Program-made: the position numbers and the translations under genes
Assembly: GCA_031323845.1 (NCBI GenBank)
Contig: JAVIYP010000007.1
Location: 6,021-70,020, forward strand
DNA: 64,000 nt
Source of the DNA: PUPG01 sp031323845
GTDB taxonomy: Bacteria; Bacteroidota; Bacteroidia; Bacteroidales; UBA7960
Direction of reading: 5' to 3'
Part shown: positions 33,395 to 42,424 of the stretch, one piece after another
Numbering within the stretch: the stretch's first letter is position 1
How the letters are laid out: each line of letters opens with the position of its first letter
The notes under the pieces: model-generated
Databases searched by the model: none
What the model was told of the DNA's origin: nothing
Seen by the model: only the letters and a program-made list of their open reading frames with translations

Positions 33395-34736
33395 AAACTT
33401 TCGCCTAAACGTGGTCGGCCGTGTGTTGCTGATCATGTTGTCGTTGGTGGTGTTGCTGGCGATCATTGGCAGGCCTGAGTTTGCCATCAGTTCGTTCATA
33501 CTTGTTGTGCTGATTCTTTTGCAAATAATTGGATTGGTGCGGTATGTGGAACGGACCAACCGCAAACTGTCAGTGTTTCTTGATGCCATCAGGCACAGCG
33601 ATTTTTCTTCTTCCTTTTCGGATCAGGGTCTTGGAAAAAGCTTCGATGAGCTCAATTCTGCGTTCAATGAGGTTATCTCGGAATTCCAGAAAACACGGGC
33701 AGCCAAGGAGGAACACTTCAATTATCTGCAAACCGTTTTACAACATGTAACCACCGGCATTATTGTTTTCACGAAAAGCGGCAGGATCAGCATGGTCAAC
33801 AATGCGTTTAAGCGCATGTTCAGGAACAGCAATTTGAGACTGGTGCAAGACCTTGATAACATTGACGCCAACCTGGCAGAAATGCTGAAAAACATCAAAG
33901 CGGGCGACAGTCAGTTGCTCAAGGTTTTTTATGATAACGAATTGCTGCAGCTCTCCATCAGGGCCACCGAATTCCGGATGCAGGGAGAAGACTTTGTGCT
34001 GGTTTCCTTACAGAACATCCATACAGAGCTCGAGGCCAAAGAGATGGACTCGTGGCAAAAATTGATCAGGGTGTTGACCCATGAGATCATGAATTCCATT
34101 ACTCCTATCGTATCGCTCTCTTCCACGGTAAAGGGCCTTCTTATCGAAGACAACAGCATGCAACTCCGTGAAAGCATTGACCAGGAGGACGTAGAAAGCG
34201 CCCAGAGTGCCCTGAACACGATAGAGCGGCGCAGCCAGAGCCTGCTGAACTTCGTGCAGGTGTACCGGAACCTTACCCGCATTCCCAAGCCCAATTTTCG
34301 CTATTTTCCCGTCAAGGATCTTTTTGACAATGTGGAACAATTACTGGCGCCCAAGTTTAAGGAGCGAAACATTAATTTCAGCTACAGGATTGTGCCACCG
34401 GGACTGATGCTCACTGCGGACCCCGACCTTATAGAGCAAGTCATCATTAACCTCGTAATCAACTCTATACACGCCGTTCAGCAAGCAGAGAATCCCAAAA
34501 TACTTATTGTTGCCACCATAGAAGGCATCAACAAAGTGAACATTGCTGTCAGCGACAACGGTTATGGTATTAAACCCGACAACCTGGAGCAAATCTTTGT
34601 ACCCTTCTTCACATCGAAAAAAGAAGGTTCGGGCATTGGGCTCAGCCTTTCGCGCGAAATCATGCGTCTGCACAAGGGTAACATCACCGTACGGTCGAAA
34701 CCCAACGTCGAAACCCGCTTCACCCTTCATTTTTAG
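33384..34736 (+). CDS. Membrane sensor histidine kinase (NtrY-like)
   Basis: The 450-residue protein has two membrane helices close together (residues ~12-28 and 34-52), so almost no periplasmic sensing loop, then a HAMP-like linker, a PAS-like domain (residues ~112-215) and the kinase core. His233 in LTHEIMNSITPI is the phospho-acceptor. The ATPase shows the N box in IINLVINSIHAV, G1 in VSDNGYGIKP, F box PFFTSKKEGSGIGLSLS. Lack of a periplasmic domain suggests sensing of a membrane or cytoplasmic signal. It overlaps the regulator gene by 11 bases. The phosphorylation partner is the preceding NtrC-type regulator. Confidence 0.93.
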   Translation: MSFKNFRLNVVGRVLLIMLSLVVLLAIIGRPEFAISSFILVVLILLQIIGLVRYVERTNRKLSVFLDAIRHSDFSSSFSDQGLGKSFDELNSAFNEVISEFQKTRAAKEEHFNYLQTVLQHVTTGIIVFTKSGRISMVNNAFKRMFRNSNLRLVQDLDNIDANLAEMLKNIKAGDSQLLKVFYDNELLQLSIRATEFRMQGEDFVLVSLQNIHTELEAKEMDSWQKLIRVLTHEIMNSITPIVSLSSTVKGLLIEDNSMQLRESIDQEDVESAQSALNTIERRSQSLLNFVQVYRNLTRIPKPNFRYFPVKDLFDNVEQLLAPKFKERNINFSYRIVPPGLMLTADPDLIEQVIINLVINSIHAVQQAENPKILIVATIEGINKVNIAVSDNGYGIKPDNLEQIFVPFFTSKKEGSGIGLSLSREIMRLHKGNITVRSKPNVETRFTLHF

Positions 34737-34738
34737 CA

Positions 34739-34779
34739 GGTGTCCGTTAGCGTACGATATTTGTCATATAGCGTACACC
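34739..34779 (+). promoter_or_regulatory. Possible enhancer site for the NtrC-type regulator
   Basis: Two exact direct repeats TAGCGTAC (34748-34755 and 34769-34776) are spaced 21 bases apart, two helical turns. They lie inside an imperfect inverted repeat whose outer arms GGTGTCCGTTAG (34739-34750) and the complement of 34768-34779 agree at 9 of 12 positions. The site is directly behind the kinase stop codon and about 90 bases before a sigma-54-like promoter, a usual enhancer distance. Its assignment is an inference. Confidence 0.35.
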
Positions 34780-34842
34780 AACCGGCGACACAGGAAATCA
34801 AAAAAATCCTCAAAACCCCTTTAATCAGCACATTACACTGAG

Positions 34843-34858
34843 TGGCATGTTTTTGGAT
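34843..34858 (+). promoter_or_regulatory. Possible sigma-54-type promoter of the TolC gene
   Basis: TGGCATG-TTTT-TGGAT resembles the -24/-12 consensus TGGCACG-N4-TTGCW: the -24 half is good, while the -12 half is wrong at two positions. It would start a leader of about 240 bases before the TolC ATG at 35108. The rest of the gap 34737-35107 shows no gene. Confidence 0.3.
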
Positions 34859-35107
34859 TCTTTTGTATAACAGCCTGCATTATCAGGGCCAAAAAGCTTA
34901 GGCTGCCGATGCATAACGCCTGCAGCAAAAGCTTTTTTCCAGGCTAAAGCCTGAAATAAATCAAGAATTGACCAACCAACCATGAAACCAATAAACGCAT
35001 CAACGACTAAACCGTATTACAGGCGTGTCAATCCCGATTGCGGCATTGATTCCTGTACCTGGTTAAATCGTCAAGCTTCTAAAAACACAACAGAAAATCA
35101 TACATCT

Positions 35108-36523
35108 ATGAAAAAGCACATCATCAGTCTGACCCTTTTGCTGGCAATATTTTCCGGACCATCCGTTTATGCGCTGGAGGTATGGAGTCTGGAGCGTTGC
35201 ATTCAGCACGCACTTGAAAACAACCTCAGCATTCGCAGTCAGCGCTACGAGCAAGAGATGGCCGGTCACGATCTTACGCAGAGTTATGCCAACATGCTGC
35301 CCAATCTAAGTGCCAGCACCCGGGGTGGGGTGAATTACGGGCGCAGTATTGACGCGGTAACCAATGAGTTTTTCACAGAAAGAATCATTTCCCAGAGCCT
35401 GGGGGCCAGCGCCAATGTCATGCTCTTTGCCGGTTTTCGCACCATCAACAACATCAGGTATCACTTGGCGCGTCAAACGGCTTACAGATACGACACGCAA
35501 AAGATGGAGAATGATTTGATACTTACCATTGCCAATGCATATCTGCAGATTCTTTACTTTGAGGACATGCTGGAGGTGACGGCTCAGCAGCTGGAGGTCA
35601 GCCGGCAGCAGGCAGAGCGCACACGGATTATGCTGGAGGGGGGCACCATGTCGAGGCGCGATCTTTTGCAGATGGAGGCTGTGGCTGCCGAGCAGGAGGT
35701 TATCCACACCAGCATTGAAAACAATTTACGTTTGTCATACCTTGAGCTTATCCACTTGCTGGAGCTTGATCCTGAGCTTGATTTTATTGTCGACCGCCCC
35801 CAGCTGACGGTGGAGGATGCAGCGCTGTTTTACGATGCCGAGGCCGTGTTGCAAAAAGCGATGCATATTGAGCCTTCCTTAACCGCTTCCAGGGAAAGGA
35901 TCGCCATGGCAGAAACCGCCGTAGCCATTACCAGGGGTGAGCGGATGCCCACACTGAGTCTGAATGCAGGCCTGGGGAGTGCTTACTCTGAAGCTTTTAA
36001 AAGGCTTGCCGACCCGGCCGACAGCAAGGCTGCATTACATAACACCGCACAGCTTGCAGTTGTTACCAGGAACACCAACGGCCCGGTTTTTGAAACCGTG
36101 CCTTACGCGGATCAGCTTAGTGACAACTATTTCCGAACCGCATCCGTCAGTCTGCACATCCCCATTTTCAACAGTTTGCAGACACGCACCAGGATGCAAC
36201 GTGCAAGGATAGACCTGGAGCAGGCAAGGCTTCAGCACGAAAACCAAAAAAACAACCTGAGCAGGGTCATTCACCAGGCGCATGCTGACGCAGTTGCGGC
36301 CTACAAGGAATACCTCAGCAACAGCAAAGCACTGGAGGCGTCACGCGAGAGTTACATATTTGCGGAAGAAAACCTTGCTATGGGCAGGGTGAGCACTCTT
36401 GAGTACAATGAGGCGCTGGCGCGGTATAACAGGGCCAAAGTCAACGCATTGCAATCCCAGTACGAATACGTGTTCAAGGCAAAGATCCTTGAGTTTTACC
36501 AGGGAGAAGGCTTCGTGCTTTAG
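35108..36523 (+). CDS. TolC-family outer membrane efflux channel
   Basis: I place the start at 35108 (MKKHIISLTLLLAIFSG...), which gives a signal peptide ending in VYA; 42 upstream codons are in frame but not signal-like. The 471-residue protein has the two tandem TolC-type halves: helical hairpins rich in Gln/Glu/Arg (residues ~35-230 and ~285-470) with WSLERCIQHALENNLSI at the start and ALARYNRAKVNALQSQYEYV at the end. It would form a trimeric channel for efflux or type I secretion. No HlyD-type adaptor or inner-membrane pump is adjacent, so it is an orphan channel behind a two-component system, which may regulate it. Confidence 0.88.
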   Translation: MKKHIISLTLLLAIFSGPSVYALEVWSLERCIQHALENNLSIRSQRYEQEMAGHDLTQSYANMLPNLSASTRGGVNYGRSIDAVTNEFFTERIISQSLGASANVMLFAGFRTINNIRYHLARQTAYRYDTQKMENDLILTIANAYLQILYFEDMLEVTAQQLEVSRQQAERTRIMLEGGTMSRRDLLQMEAVAAEQEVIHTSIENNLRLSYLELIHLLELDPELDFIVDRPQLTVEDAALFYDAEAVLQKAMHIEPSLTASRERIAMAETAVAITRGERMPTLSLNAGLGSAYSEAFKRLADPADSKAALHNTAQLAVVTRNTNGPVFETVPYADQLSDNYFRTASVSLHIPIFNSLQTRTRMQRARIDLEQARLQHENQKNNLSRVIHQAHADAVAAYKEYLSNSKALEASRESYIFAEENLAMGRVSTLEYNEALARYNRAKVNALQSQYEYVFKAKILEFYQGEGFVL

Positions 36524-36529
36524 ATGGTG

Positions 36530-37315
36530 TTATGCCCTGGACTTCAGGAAATACAGCACTTCTCTTACAAAGTCATCCGGCTTTTCGGCATGCAGCCAAT
36601 GGCTGGCTCCGTCCAGTGTTCTGAAGCCTGCCTGCGGGAAAAGCTTAATTATCGCCGGCTTGTGCGCATCCGGCACATAATCGGAGGCTCCACCCCGCAG
36701 GAAGAGCACGGGAATATCAAGAGGAACAGCGGGCTCAACGCTCCTGAAAATCTCCTGCAGGTTGTCCCGGATGGCCTCAAGGTTGATCCGCCAACCCAGG
36801 TTGCTTCGGTCCTTCCAATAGAGATTCTTCAACAGGAAATGCCTTAGGCTGTCGTTGGTAATCACATACTTCATGGCCTCAGCGGCATCCTGGCGGTTTT
36901 CAAAGTTCTTCAGGTCCAGATCAAGCAATCCCTGAATGATCCTTTTGTGGTTATCTCCATGCCTGCTTGCCATAGGACTGATATCGGCAATCACCATGCT
37001 GCTTATCCGTTCGGGATAGTCGGCGGCAAACTGCATCACTGTTTTTCCACCCATGGAGTGACCCAGCAAACTGACTTTCTGCAAGCTTTTTTCATCAAGA
37101 AACTCCAAAAGGTCGTCCACCATAGCTTCATAGTTGTGCACGCTGCTGTGACCCGACCGGCCATGATTGCGCTGATCCGGGATAAACACATGGAACTCCT
37201 CTTCCGCCATTCGCTTCCCAATGGTAACCCAGTTGTCGGACATGCCAAACAACCCGTGGAGTATCACCAGGGGCAGCGAACCCTCTGTGCCAAATTCGCG
37301 AACAAATAACCTCAT
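36530..37315 (-). CDS. Alpha/beta-hydrolase (YbfF-like esterase)
   Basis: The 261-residue protein has the alpha/beta hydrolase signature: the oxyanion segment LHGLFG (residues ~19-24), DQRNHGRS, the nucleophile elbow GHSMGG (Ser), and a late His in DGASHWLHAEKP. It resembles the YbfF esterase group, which hydrolyses short acyl esters and acyl-CoA. It has no signal peptide and is probably cytoplasmic. Its stop codon is six bases from that of the converging TolC gene, leaving no room for a terminator between them. Confidence 0.85.
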   Translation of the reverse strand: MRLFVREFGTEGSLPLVILHGLFGMSDNWVTIGKRMAEEEFHVFIPDQRNHGRSGHSSVHNYEAMVDDLLEFLDEKSLQKVSLLGHSMGGKTVMQFAADYPERISSMVIADISPMASRHGDNHKRIIQGLLDLDLKNFENRQDAAEAMKYVITNDSLRHFLLKNLYWKDRSNLGWRINLEAIRDNLQEIFRSVEPAVPLDIPVLFLRGGASDYVPDAHKPAIIKLFPQAGFRTLDGASHWLHAEKPDDFVREVLYFLKSRA

Positions 37316-37379
37316 ATCAGGTAAGCCTTGTTTGCTGTTTTTCAGACTTCAGCCCGGGCAGGGCCAGTGTACTGGCCGG

Positions 37380-38870
37380 TCAGAGCCTGCCGTATATTTT
37401 GGTCAGTTTAAACAGATCTTCCGTATGTTTTTTTGTGAGCATGTCTTTGGTGTACCGCCATTTCCAGTACCCCGGTGCCTTTCCCGGGAAGTTCATCCTG
37501 GCCTCTGCGCCCAGCCGTAACACATCCTGCATGGGGGCAATGGCAACGTTGGAGACGGTTGACCAGGCAAGGCGAATGAAGGACCAGGCCGGGTCGTTGT
37601 CATCAAAACAAAAATAATCGCGCACATTTTGCTTGTCCTGATCCGAGCTCTCCTTGTACCAGCCCAGGGTGGTGTTGTTGTCGTGGGTGCCAGTGTATAC
37701 CACGCTGTTTTTATCGTAGGTGTGGGGGATGAATTCGTTTTCCTCTCCCGAATCGAAGGCAAACTGCAGGATCTTCATTCCCGGCATGTTAAATGCTTCG
37801 CGCATTTCCTCCACATCGGGAGTAATCACGCCCAGGTTTTCGGCAATGATGGGTTTAGCGCCAAGTGCATCATAAACAGCTTTAAGCATGGCCTGTCCGG
37901 GAGCATCAATCCATTTGCCGTTGATCGCTGTTATTTCACCGTAAGGAACAGCCCAATAGGCGGCAAGTCCACGGAAGTGATCGATCCTGAGGATGTCATA
38001 AAGCAGGAAGTTAGCTTCGATACGGTCAATCCACCAGGAAAAATTATTGGCTTCCAGGTGTTTCCAGTCGTAGATCGGGTTGCCCCACAGCTGGCCTGTT
38101 GCGCTGAAATAGTCCGGGGGAACACCCGCCACGGTACGGGGCGTCAACGATTCGTCAAAATCAAAGATTTCGGGATTTGCCCATGCGTCGGCGCTGTCAA
38201 AGGCAACGTAGAGCGGAATGTCGCCGATGATTTCAATGTTGTAGTTGTTGGCGTATGCTTTGAGTTCCAGCCATTGGTGGTAAAAGACAAACTGCAGGAA
38301 GCGGTAAAAGCCGATCTCTTTGGCCAAATACTCGCCATAGCGCTTCAGGGCTCCGGCTTCGCGAATTTTTATCTGCTGGCTCCATTCCGGCCAGGGTTTG
38401 CCTTCGTGATGGTCTTTAAGCGCCATGAACAAGGCATAATCTTCCAGCCACTTTTTGTTTTCCTTGCAAAAGCGTTCAAATTCCTGTTTTAGTTTTTGGT
38501 CCTTTTTGTTCAGAAAGCGGTCATAGGCCTTGCCAAGCAGCTCATATTTGTAGCGGAACACCATGCCGTAATCTACCTGGTCGTCAGGAAAGTGTTCTTT
38601 TTCAGGAAGTTCATTCTGATGAAGCAGGGAGGACTGAACCAGTGTTTCGAGGTCGATCAGGAGTGGGTTTCCCGCGAAAGCGGAAAAACACTGATAGGGA
38701 GAATCGCCATAGCCGGTGTGTCCGAGGGGAAGGATCTGCCAGAGTTTTTGCCCTGAAGCCTTCATAAAGTCAACAAAGGCCCGGGCTTCCCTGCCCATGG
38801 TGCCGATGCCGTATTTTCCGGGGAGGGAGGTAAGATGCAGCAAAATTCCGCTTTGTCGTTTCATGCTCAA
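37380..38870 (-). CDS. malQ: 4-alpha-glucanotransferase (GH77, MalQ type)
   Basis: The 496-residue protein matches GH77 amylomaltase: N-terminal SGILLHLTSLPGKYGIGTMG, SPYQCFSAFAGNPLLIDL, the nucleophile region RIDHFRGL, the acid/base Glu in IIAENLGVITPDV and the third acid in YTGTHDNNTTLGWY. It disproportionates maltodextrins in the cytoplasm. The next gene on the same strand, read before it, is an SLC45-type sugar transporter 53 bases away, which supports an alpha-glucan import and breakdown pair. The length is that of the short bacterial/plant D-enzyme type without extra starch-binding domains. Confidence 0.95.
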   Translation of the reverse strand: MSMKRQSGILLHLTSLPGKYGIGTMGREARAFVDFMKASGQKLWQILPLGHTGYGDSPYQCFSAFAGNPLLIDLETLVQSSLLHQNELPEKEHFPDDQVDYGMVFRYKYELLGKAYDRFLNKKDQKLKQEFERFCKENKKWLEDYALFMALKDHHEGKPWPEWSQQIKIREAGALKRYGEYLAKEIGFYRFLQFVFYHQWLELKAYANNYNIEIIGDIPLYVAFDSADAWANPEIFDFDESLTPRTVAGVPPDYFSATGQLWGNPIYDWKHLEANNFSWWIDRIEANFLLYDILRIDHFRGLAAYWAVPYGEITAINGKWIDAPGQAMLKAVYDALGAKPIIAENLGVITPDVEEMREAFNMPGMKILQFAFDSGEENEFIPHTYDKNSVVYTGTHDNNTTLGWYKESSDQDKQNVRDYFCFDDNDPAWSFIRLAWSTVSNVAIAPMQDVLRLGAEARMNFPGKAPGYWKWRYTKDMLTKKHTEDLFKLTKIYGRL

Positions 38871-38923
38871 AAGATGTTTGTTATTAGTAGTTTGTTTACT
38901 TAATTCAACGGTGGATGATTTTT

Positions 38924-40714
38924 TCAGCTGAGTTTTCCGGCGTCGAGTGCTTCGATGGTTTTTTTGATGAGCTTTTCGTCGGGGTCATGAACAACGAAGA
39001 TCATCATGATAGCGGCTATTGCCAGGGATGTTCCGCCGAAGAGCAGTCCGAAAATAGGCTGACCGGGAGCAACAATGCTGATGAAGGAGCCCAGGATGCT
39101 GGCTGCTACGATTTGCGGCACTACGATAAAGATGTTGAACAACCCCATATAGGTTCCCATCTTATGTGAAGGCAGTGAGCCGGTGAGGATGGCATAGGGC
39201 ATTGCCAGGATGCTTGCCCAGGCAATGCCAACGCCGAGCATTGACAAGATTATCCAGTTGGGGTTGGGCACCAGCAAAATGGAGAGGTATCCGGCTGCAC
39301 CCATCAGCAGGGCAAAAGCGTGGGTATAGCGGCGGTTGGTGCGACGGGCGATCACCGGCAGCAAAAAAGCAATCAAGGCTGCAAATCCGTTATACACGGC
39401 AAAGGAAACACCTACCCAGTTGGCTCCTGTGTTGTACTCCGTTTCTACGTGGCGCAGCCGCGACCTTACCTCTTCCGGCAGTCCGACCCTGTCGGCGTGC
39501 TGCTGAAAGAAGCGCACCACGCGCATGGAAACGACGATCTGTTCGGCACCGTCATCAATGGCTGCCCTGTACATGTTCAGGTCGTCGAGGATTGACGGCA
39601 GCCGGTGGTTCCATTCGTCACGGGCCTCCTCCTGCATGGTTTCGGCGGTGGCATACAGGGTTTCCACGTGTGAGGGCATCAGTTTCATATCGTAATGATG
39701 GCTGGTGATGCCCGGCGTGCCGAATGTCCACAGGGTAAACAGGCCTACCCATGAAAAAAACTGTACCACTGCCAGCTGGCCCATGGTTTTCGGCATGCGG
39801 AACAGGTCGTTGACTACGGTAACAAAACCGTTGTTGGTTTTGTTGCGTTTGATGAGGGTTCCTGCGATGAGCTGCAGGAATCCGAAGATCATGAACCCGA
39901 AGGTAAGGATGTACAGGTCGCTCCTGATAAAGTCGTAGCGGTACACCAGGAAGGTAAGCACGGCTCCCAGCAGGATCCAGAGCATGGAGGGTCTGCTGAA
40001 ACGGGTATAGGGCAGCAGTTCTCCGGCTTTATGGTCCTGGGCCACCCGGTCGGCTCCTTTTTCAAGTTCTTCGAACTCGCGCAGTTGTTTCGGCGTGTAT
40101 TCGCGGGTGCGTGTGACCGTCCACAGCACGGCCAGGAAGAACACGATGCCGCCAAGCAGGAAAGCCATCCTGACCGATGGGGGCACCATCCCTTCCGGGG
40201 CAATATTCGCTACGTTAAAAAGATTGGTGAGTATCCAGGGCAGCATGGAGGCTACCACAGACCCTGTTCCGATAAAAAAACTTTGCATGGCAAAGCCCTT
40301 GTTGCGCTGATCAGGAGGCAGCATATCGCCGACGAAAGCCCTGAAGGGCTCCATGCACATGTCGATGCTCGCCCCCAATATCCAGAAAATACCAACGGCT
40401 ATCCAGAGCAAGGGAGCAGTAGGAAGTAATATCAGGGCAATCGATGCACCAATGGCGCCAAAAAGGAAGTACGGCCGTCTTCGGCCCAGGCGCGTCCATG
40501 TGTTGTCGCTCATGTACCCGACAATGGGCTGAACAATAAGACCGGTTACGGGAGCGGCAATCCACAGGATAGGGATGGCCTCAACCTGTGCTCCAAGGGT
40601 TTCAAAAATCCTGCTGACGTTGGCATTTTGTAAGGCAAAACCGAACTGAATTCCCAAAAATCCAAAACTCATGTTCCAAATCTGCCAAAAAGATAAACGT
40701 GGCCTGGTTTTCAT
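38924..40714 (-). CDS. SLC45/GPH-like major facilitator sugar transporter with an inserted domain
   Basis: The 596-residue protein has about 12 membrane helices and the SLC45-type motif of helix 2-3 (GYMSDNTWTRLGRRRPY, residues ~67-82). SLC45 members carry sucrose or maltose with protons. It directly precedes malQ in the transcript, so maltose or maltodextrin is the likely cargo (inference). Oddity: after helix 7 there is an insertion of about 90 soluble residues (~343-432) rich in charged helical sequence (for example QEEARDEWN and RSRLRHVETEY), which makes the protein about 100 residues longer than ordinary members. The insertion faces the outside if the usual topology holds. Confidence 0.85.
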   Translation of the reverse strand: MKTRPRLSFWQIWNMSFGFLGIQFGFALQNANVSRIFETLGAQVEAIPILWIAAPVTGLIVQPIVGYMSDNTWTRLGRRRPYFLFGAIGASIALILLPTAPLLWIAVGIFWILGASIDMCMEPFRAFVGDMLPPDQRNKGFAMQSFFIGTGSVVASMLPWILTNLFNVANIAPEGMVPPSVRMAFLLGGIVFFLAVLWTVTRTREYTPKQLREFEELEKGADRVAQDHKAGELLPYTRFSRPSMLWILLGAVLTFLVYRYDFIRSDLYILTFGFMIFGFLQLIAGTLIKRNKTNNGFVTVVNDLFRMPKTMGQLAVVQFFSWVGLFTLWTFGTPGITSHHYDMKLMPSHVETLYATAETMQEEARDEWNHRLPSILDDLNMYRAAIDDGAEQIVVSMRVVRFFQQHADRVGLPEEVRSRLRHVETEYNTGANWVGVSFAVYNGFAALIAFLLPVIARRTNRRYTHAFALLMGAAGYLSILLVPNPNWIILSMLGVGIAWASILAMPYAILTGSLPSHKMGTYMGLFNIFIVVPQIVAASILGSFISIVAPGQPIFGLLFGGTSLAIAAIMMIFVVHDPDEKLIKKTIEALDAGKLS

Positions 40715-40760
40715 ATGCGTGGGTCGTTAATGTTTAACAATACGATCATTCTTAACATGC

Positions 40761-40786
40761 AAAAAAGCCCTTTCCGGGAAAGGGCT
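40761..40786 (-). terminator. Rho-independent terminator of the CBS gene
   Basis: The arms AGCCCTTTCC (40766-40775) and GGAAAGGGCT (40777-40786) are perfect complements. On the minus strand the hairpin is followed by a run of T complementary to 40761-40766. It lies 99 bases after the stop codon of the CBS gene and before the transporter start, so it separates the two units. Confidence 0.75.
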
Positions 40787-40884
40787 CAAAGTTAAACGTT
40801 TTTCAGAAAAAGAAGATGATTTTTTGTGTTCAGACTCCCTGCAAAAAGCTGCACGCTTACTGCTTAAGCTGTCAAAAGCTGTTT

Positions 40885-41550
40885 TCAGGTGTTAAGATAC
40901 CTGATCAGCGACTCATAACGTTCGCTGAGCAGATTGTCGTAGCTGTTTTCTTCCGCATAAGATGCTTTGATGGTGTAGTCATAGCGGTTCAGTGTCTGTA
41001 TGATGGATGACAGATCCATGACGCTGACCTTTACGGTGACTTCGAGCTTTCTGCTGTCGGGCGGCGAAGTGATAAATGCACTGAGCACCTTGGCGTTATT
41101 GGCTTCCACAATGCGGCATATTTCACTGAGGGTGTATTGTGCGGTGCTGACCTCCAGCACAAGTATCCCTCCGGGTTGCTGTACGCTGGTAAAACCGGCC
41201 ATGGCGGAAACGATCTCCGACACCGTAATGCTGCCAATATAGTGATTCTGATCATTCAGCACAGGGATTACCGACAACTGCTCTTCGGAGGCGAGCCGCA
41301 GCACTTCATAAAAATGCTGCACAGCATAAACGTAGGTCCGGGTAAGCGGAAGTTTCTGTAAGTCAAGGGAAGCATCCGGGTCATCCATTACAAAGATGTC
41401 TTCGTTTTTTACCAGACCTATAAAGACCTCCTTGTCAACAACGGGCAAATGGTTAACGCCGATATCTTCCATCCATTGCAGCGCAAGGCTTCCCGTATCG
41501 GATGGTTTAAGCGGTAATACCAGCTTGCTGAGTATGTCTTTTGCCAGCAT
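40885..41550 (-). CDS. CBS-domain protein
   Basis: The 221-residue protein has two CBS motifs (residues ~1-55, with VNHLPVVDKEVFIGLV, and ~75-130, with LSVIPVLNDQNHYIGSIT), a pair that usually binds adenylates. The C-terminal ~85 residues (GILVLEVSTAQYTLSEICRI onward) have the pattern of an ACT-like domain, similar to the AcuB family. A regulatory role in response to energy state is expected but the target is unknown. It is transcribed away from pdxJ, with which it shares the intergenic region, and has its own terminator. Confidence 0.82.
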   Translation of the reverse strand: MLAKDILSKLVLPLKPSDTGSLALQWMEDIGVNHLPVVDKEVFIGLVKNEDIFVMDDPDASLDLQKLPLTRTYVYAVQHFYEVLRLASEEQLSVIPVLNDQNHYIGSITVSEIVSAMAGFTSVQQPGGILVLEVSTAQYTLSEICRIVEANNAKVLSAFITSPPDSRKLEVTVKVSVMDLSSIIQTLNRYDYTIKASYAEENSYDNLLSERYESLIRYLNT

Positions 41551-41647
41551 GATGCTCTTCCTGTTTCAAAGGGTGAAGATATTATTTTTTTACCTATCTC
41601 ACCAAAACTCCCTGCAATTTACCTGCCAATCTTCAAAACTTTATTCA

Positions 41648-41655
41648 TAGCTTTG
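41648..41655 (+). promoter_or_regulatory. -7 element of pdxJ
   Basis: TAGCTTTG matches TAnnTTTG and lies 15 bases before the pdxJ ATG, which leaves a leader of only about 8 bases. No clear -33 box is seen. Confidence 0.45.
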
Positions 41656-41669
41656 CCCAAAAAAGCAAG

Positions 41670-42395
41670 ATGTGTCGGTTAAGTGTAAATATCAACAAAA
41701 TTGCCACGTTGCGCAATGCACGGGGTGGCAACATTCCCGATGTGGTAAAAGCGGCCATTGACTGCGAACGTTTTGGAGCACAAGGCATTACGGTACACCC
41801 CCGCCCTGATGAGCGCCACATACGCCAGCGCGATGTCATTGACCTGAAGCCTGTGGTTACGACGGAATTCAACATTGAAGGTTATCCTTCGGGCAAGTTT
41901 ATCCGGCTTGTAACATCAGTTAAGCCGCACCAGGTGACTCTTGTTCCCGATCCTCCCAATGCGCTGACTTCCAATGCGGGGTGGAACACCATCAAGCATA
42001 AGGATTTTCTTCAGGATGTTATTGCCGAGTTTAAATCGCATGGCATTCGCACTTCTCTCTTCATTGAAACAGACCCTGTGATGATCCATGGTGCCGCTGA
42101 GGTGGGCACCGACAGGGTTGAGCTTTACACTGAGCCTTATGCTGCCCGGTTTCCTTTTGACATGGCCGGGGCGGTAGCTCCCTTCACAAAAGCAGCCGAA
42201 GCAGCTCACGACGCAGGCCTGGGTGTTAATGCCGGACACGACCTGAACCTCGAAAACCTCCGTTATTTTGCTGACAACGTGCCTCACCTGCTTGAGGTAA
42301 GCATTGGTCATGCACTTATCGCCGATGCCCTGTATTTTGGTTTGCAAAACACCATTCAGCTTTACCTCAGATGTCTTGAAAGGCAAACGGATTAA
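41670..42395 (+). CDS. pdxJ: Pyridoxine 5'-phosphate synthase
   Basis: The 241-residue protein is PdxJ over its full length, with LSVNINKIATLRNARGG, VHPRPDERHIR, FNIEGYP, VTLVPDP and NAGHDLNLENL. It closes the pyridine ring from deoxyxylulose 5-phosphate and 3-amino-1-hydroxyacetone phosphate in the DXP-dependent vitamin B6 pathway. The product is the precursor of PLP, which is used by at least three other enzymes in this window (tryptophanase, threonine synthase, the transsulfuration enzyme). The usual start motif is M-x-R-L-S-V-N; here it is MCRLSVN, so the start is secure. Confidence 0.96.
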   Translation: MCRLSVNINKIATLRNARGGNIPDVVKAAIDCERFGAQGITVHPRPDERHIRQRDVIDLKPVVTTEFNIEGYPSGKFIRLVTSVKPHQVTLVPDPPNALTSNAGWNTIKHKDFLQDVIAEFKSHGIRTSLFIETDPVMIHGAAEVGTDRVELYTEPYAARFPFDMAGAVAPFTKAAEAAHDAGLGVNAGHDLNLENLRYFADNVPHLLEVSIGHALIADALYFGLQNTIQLYLRCLERQTD

Positions 42396-42424
42396 GGATC
42401 AGACCACGCAGGTTCATCCGTAAA

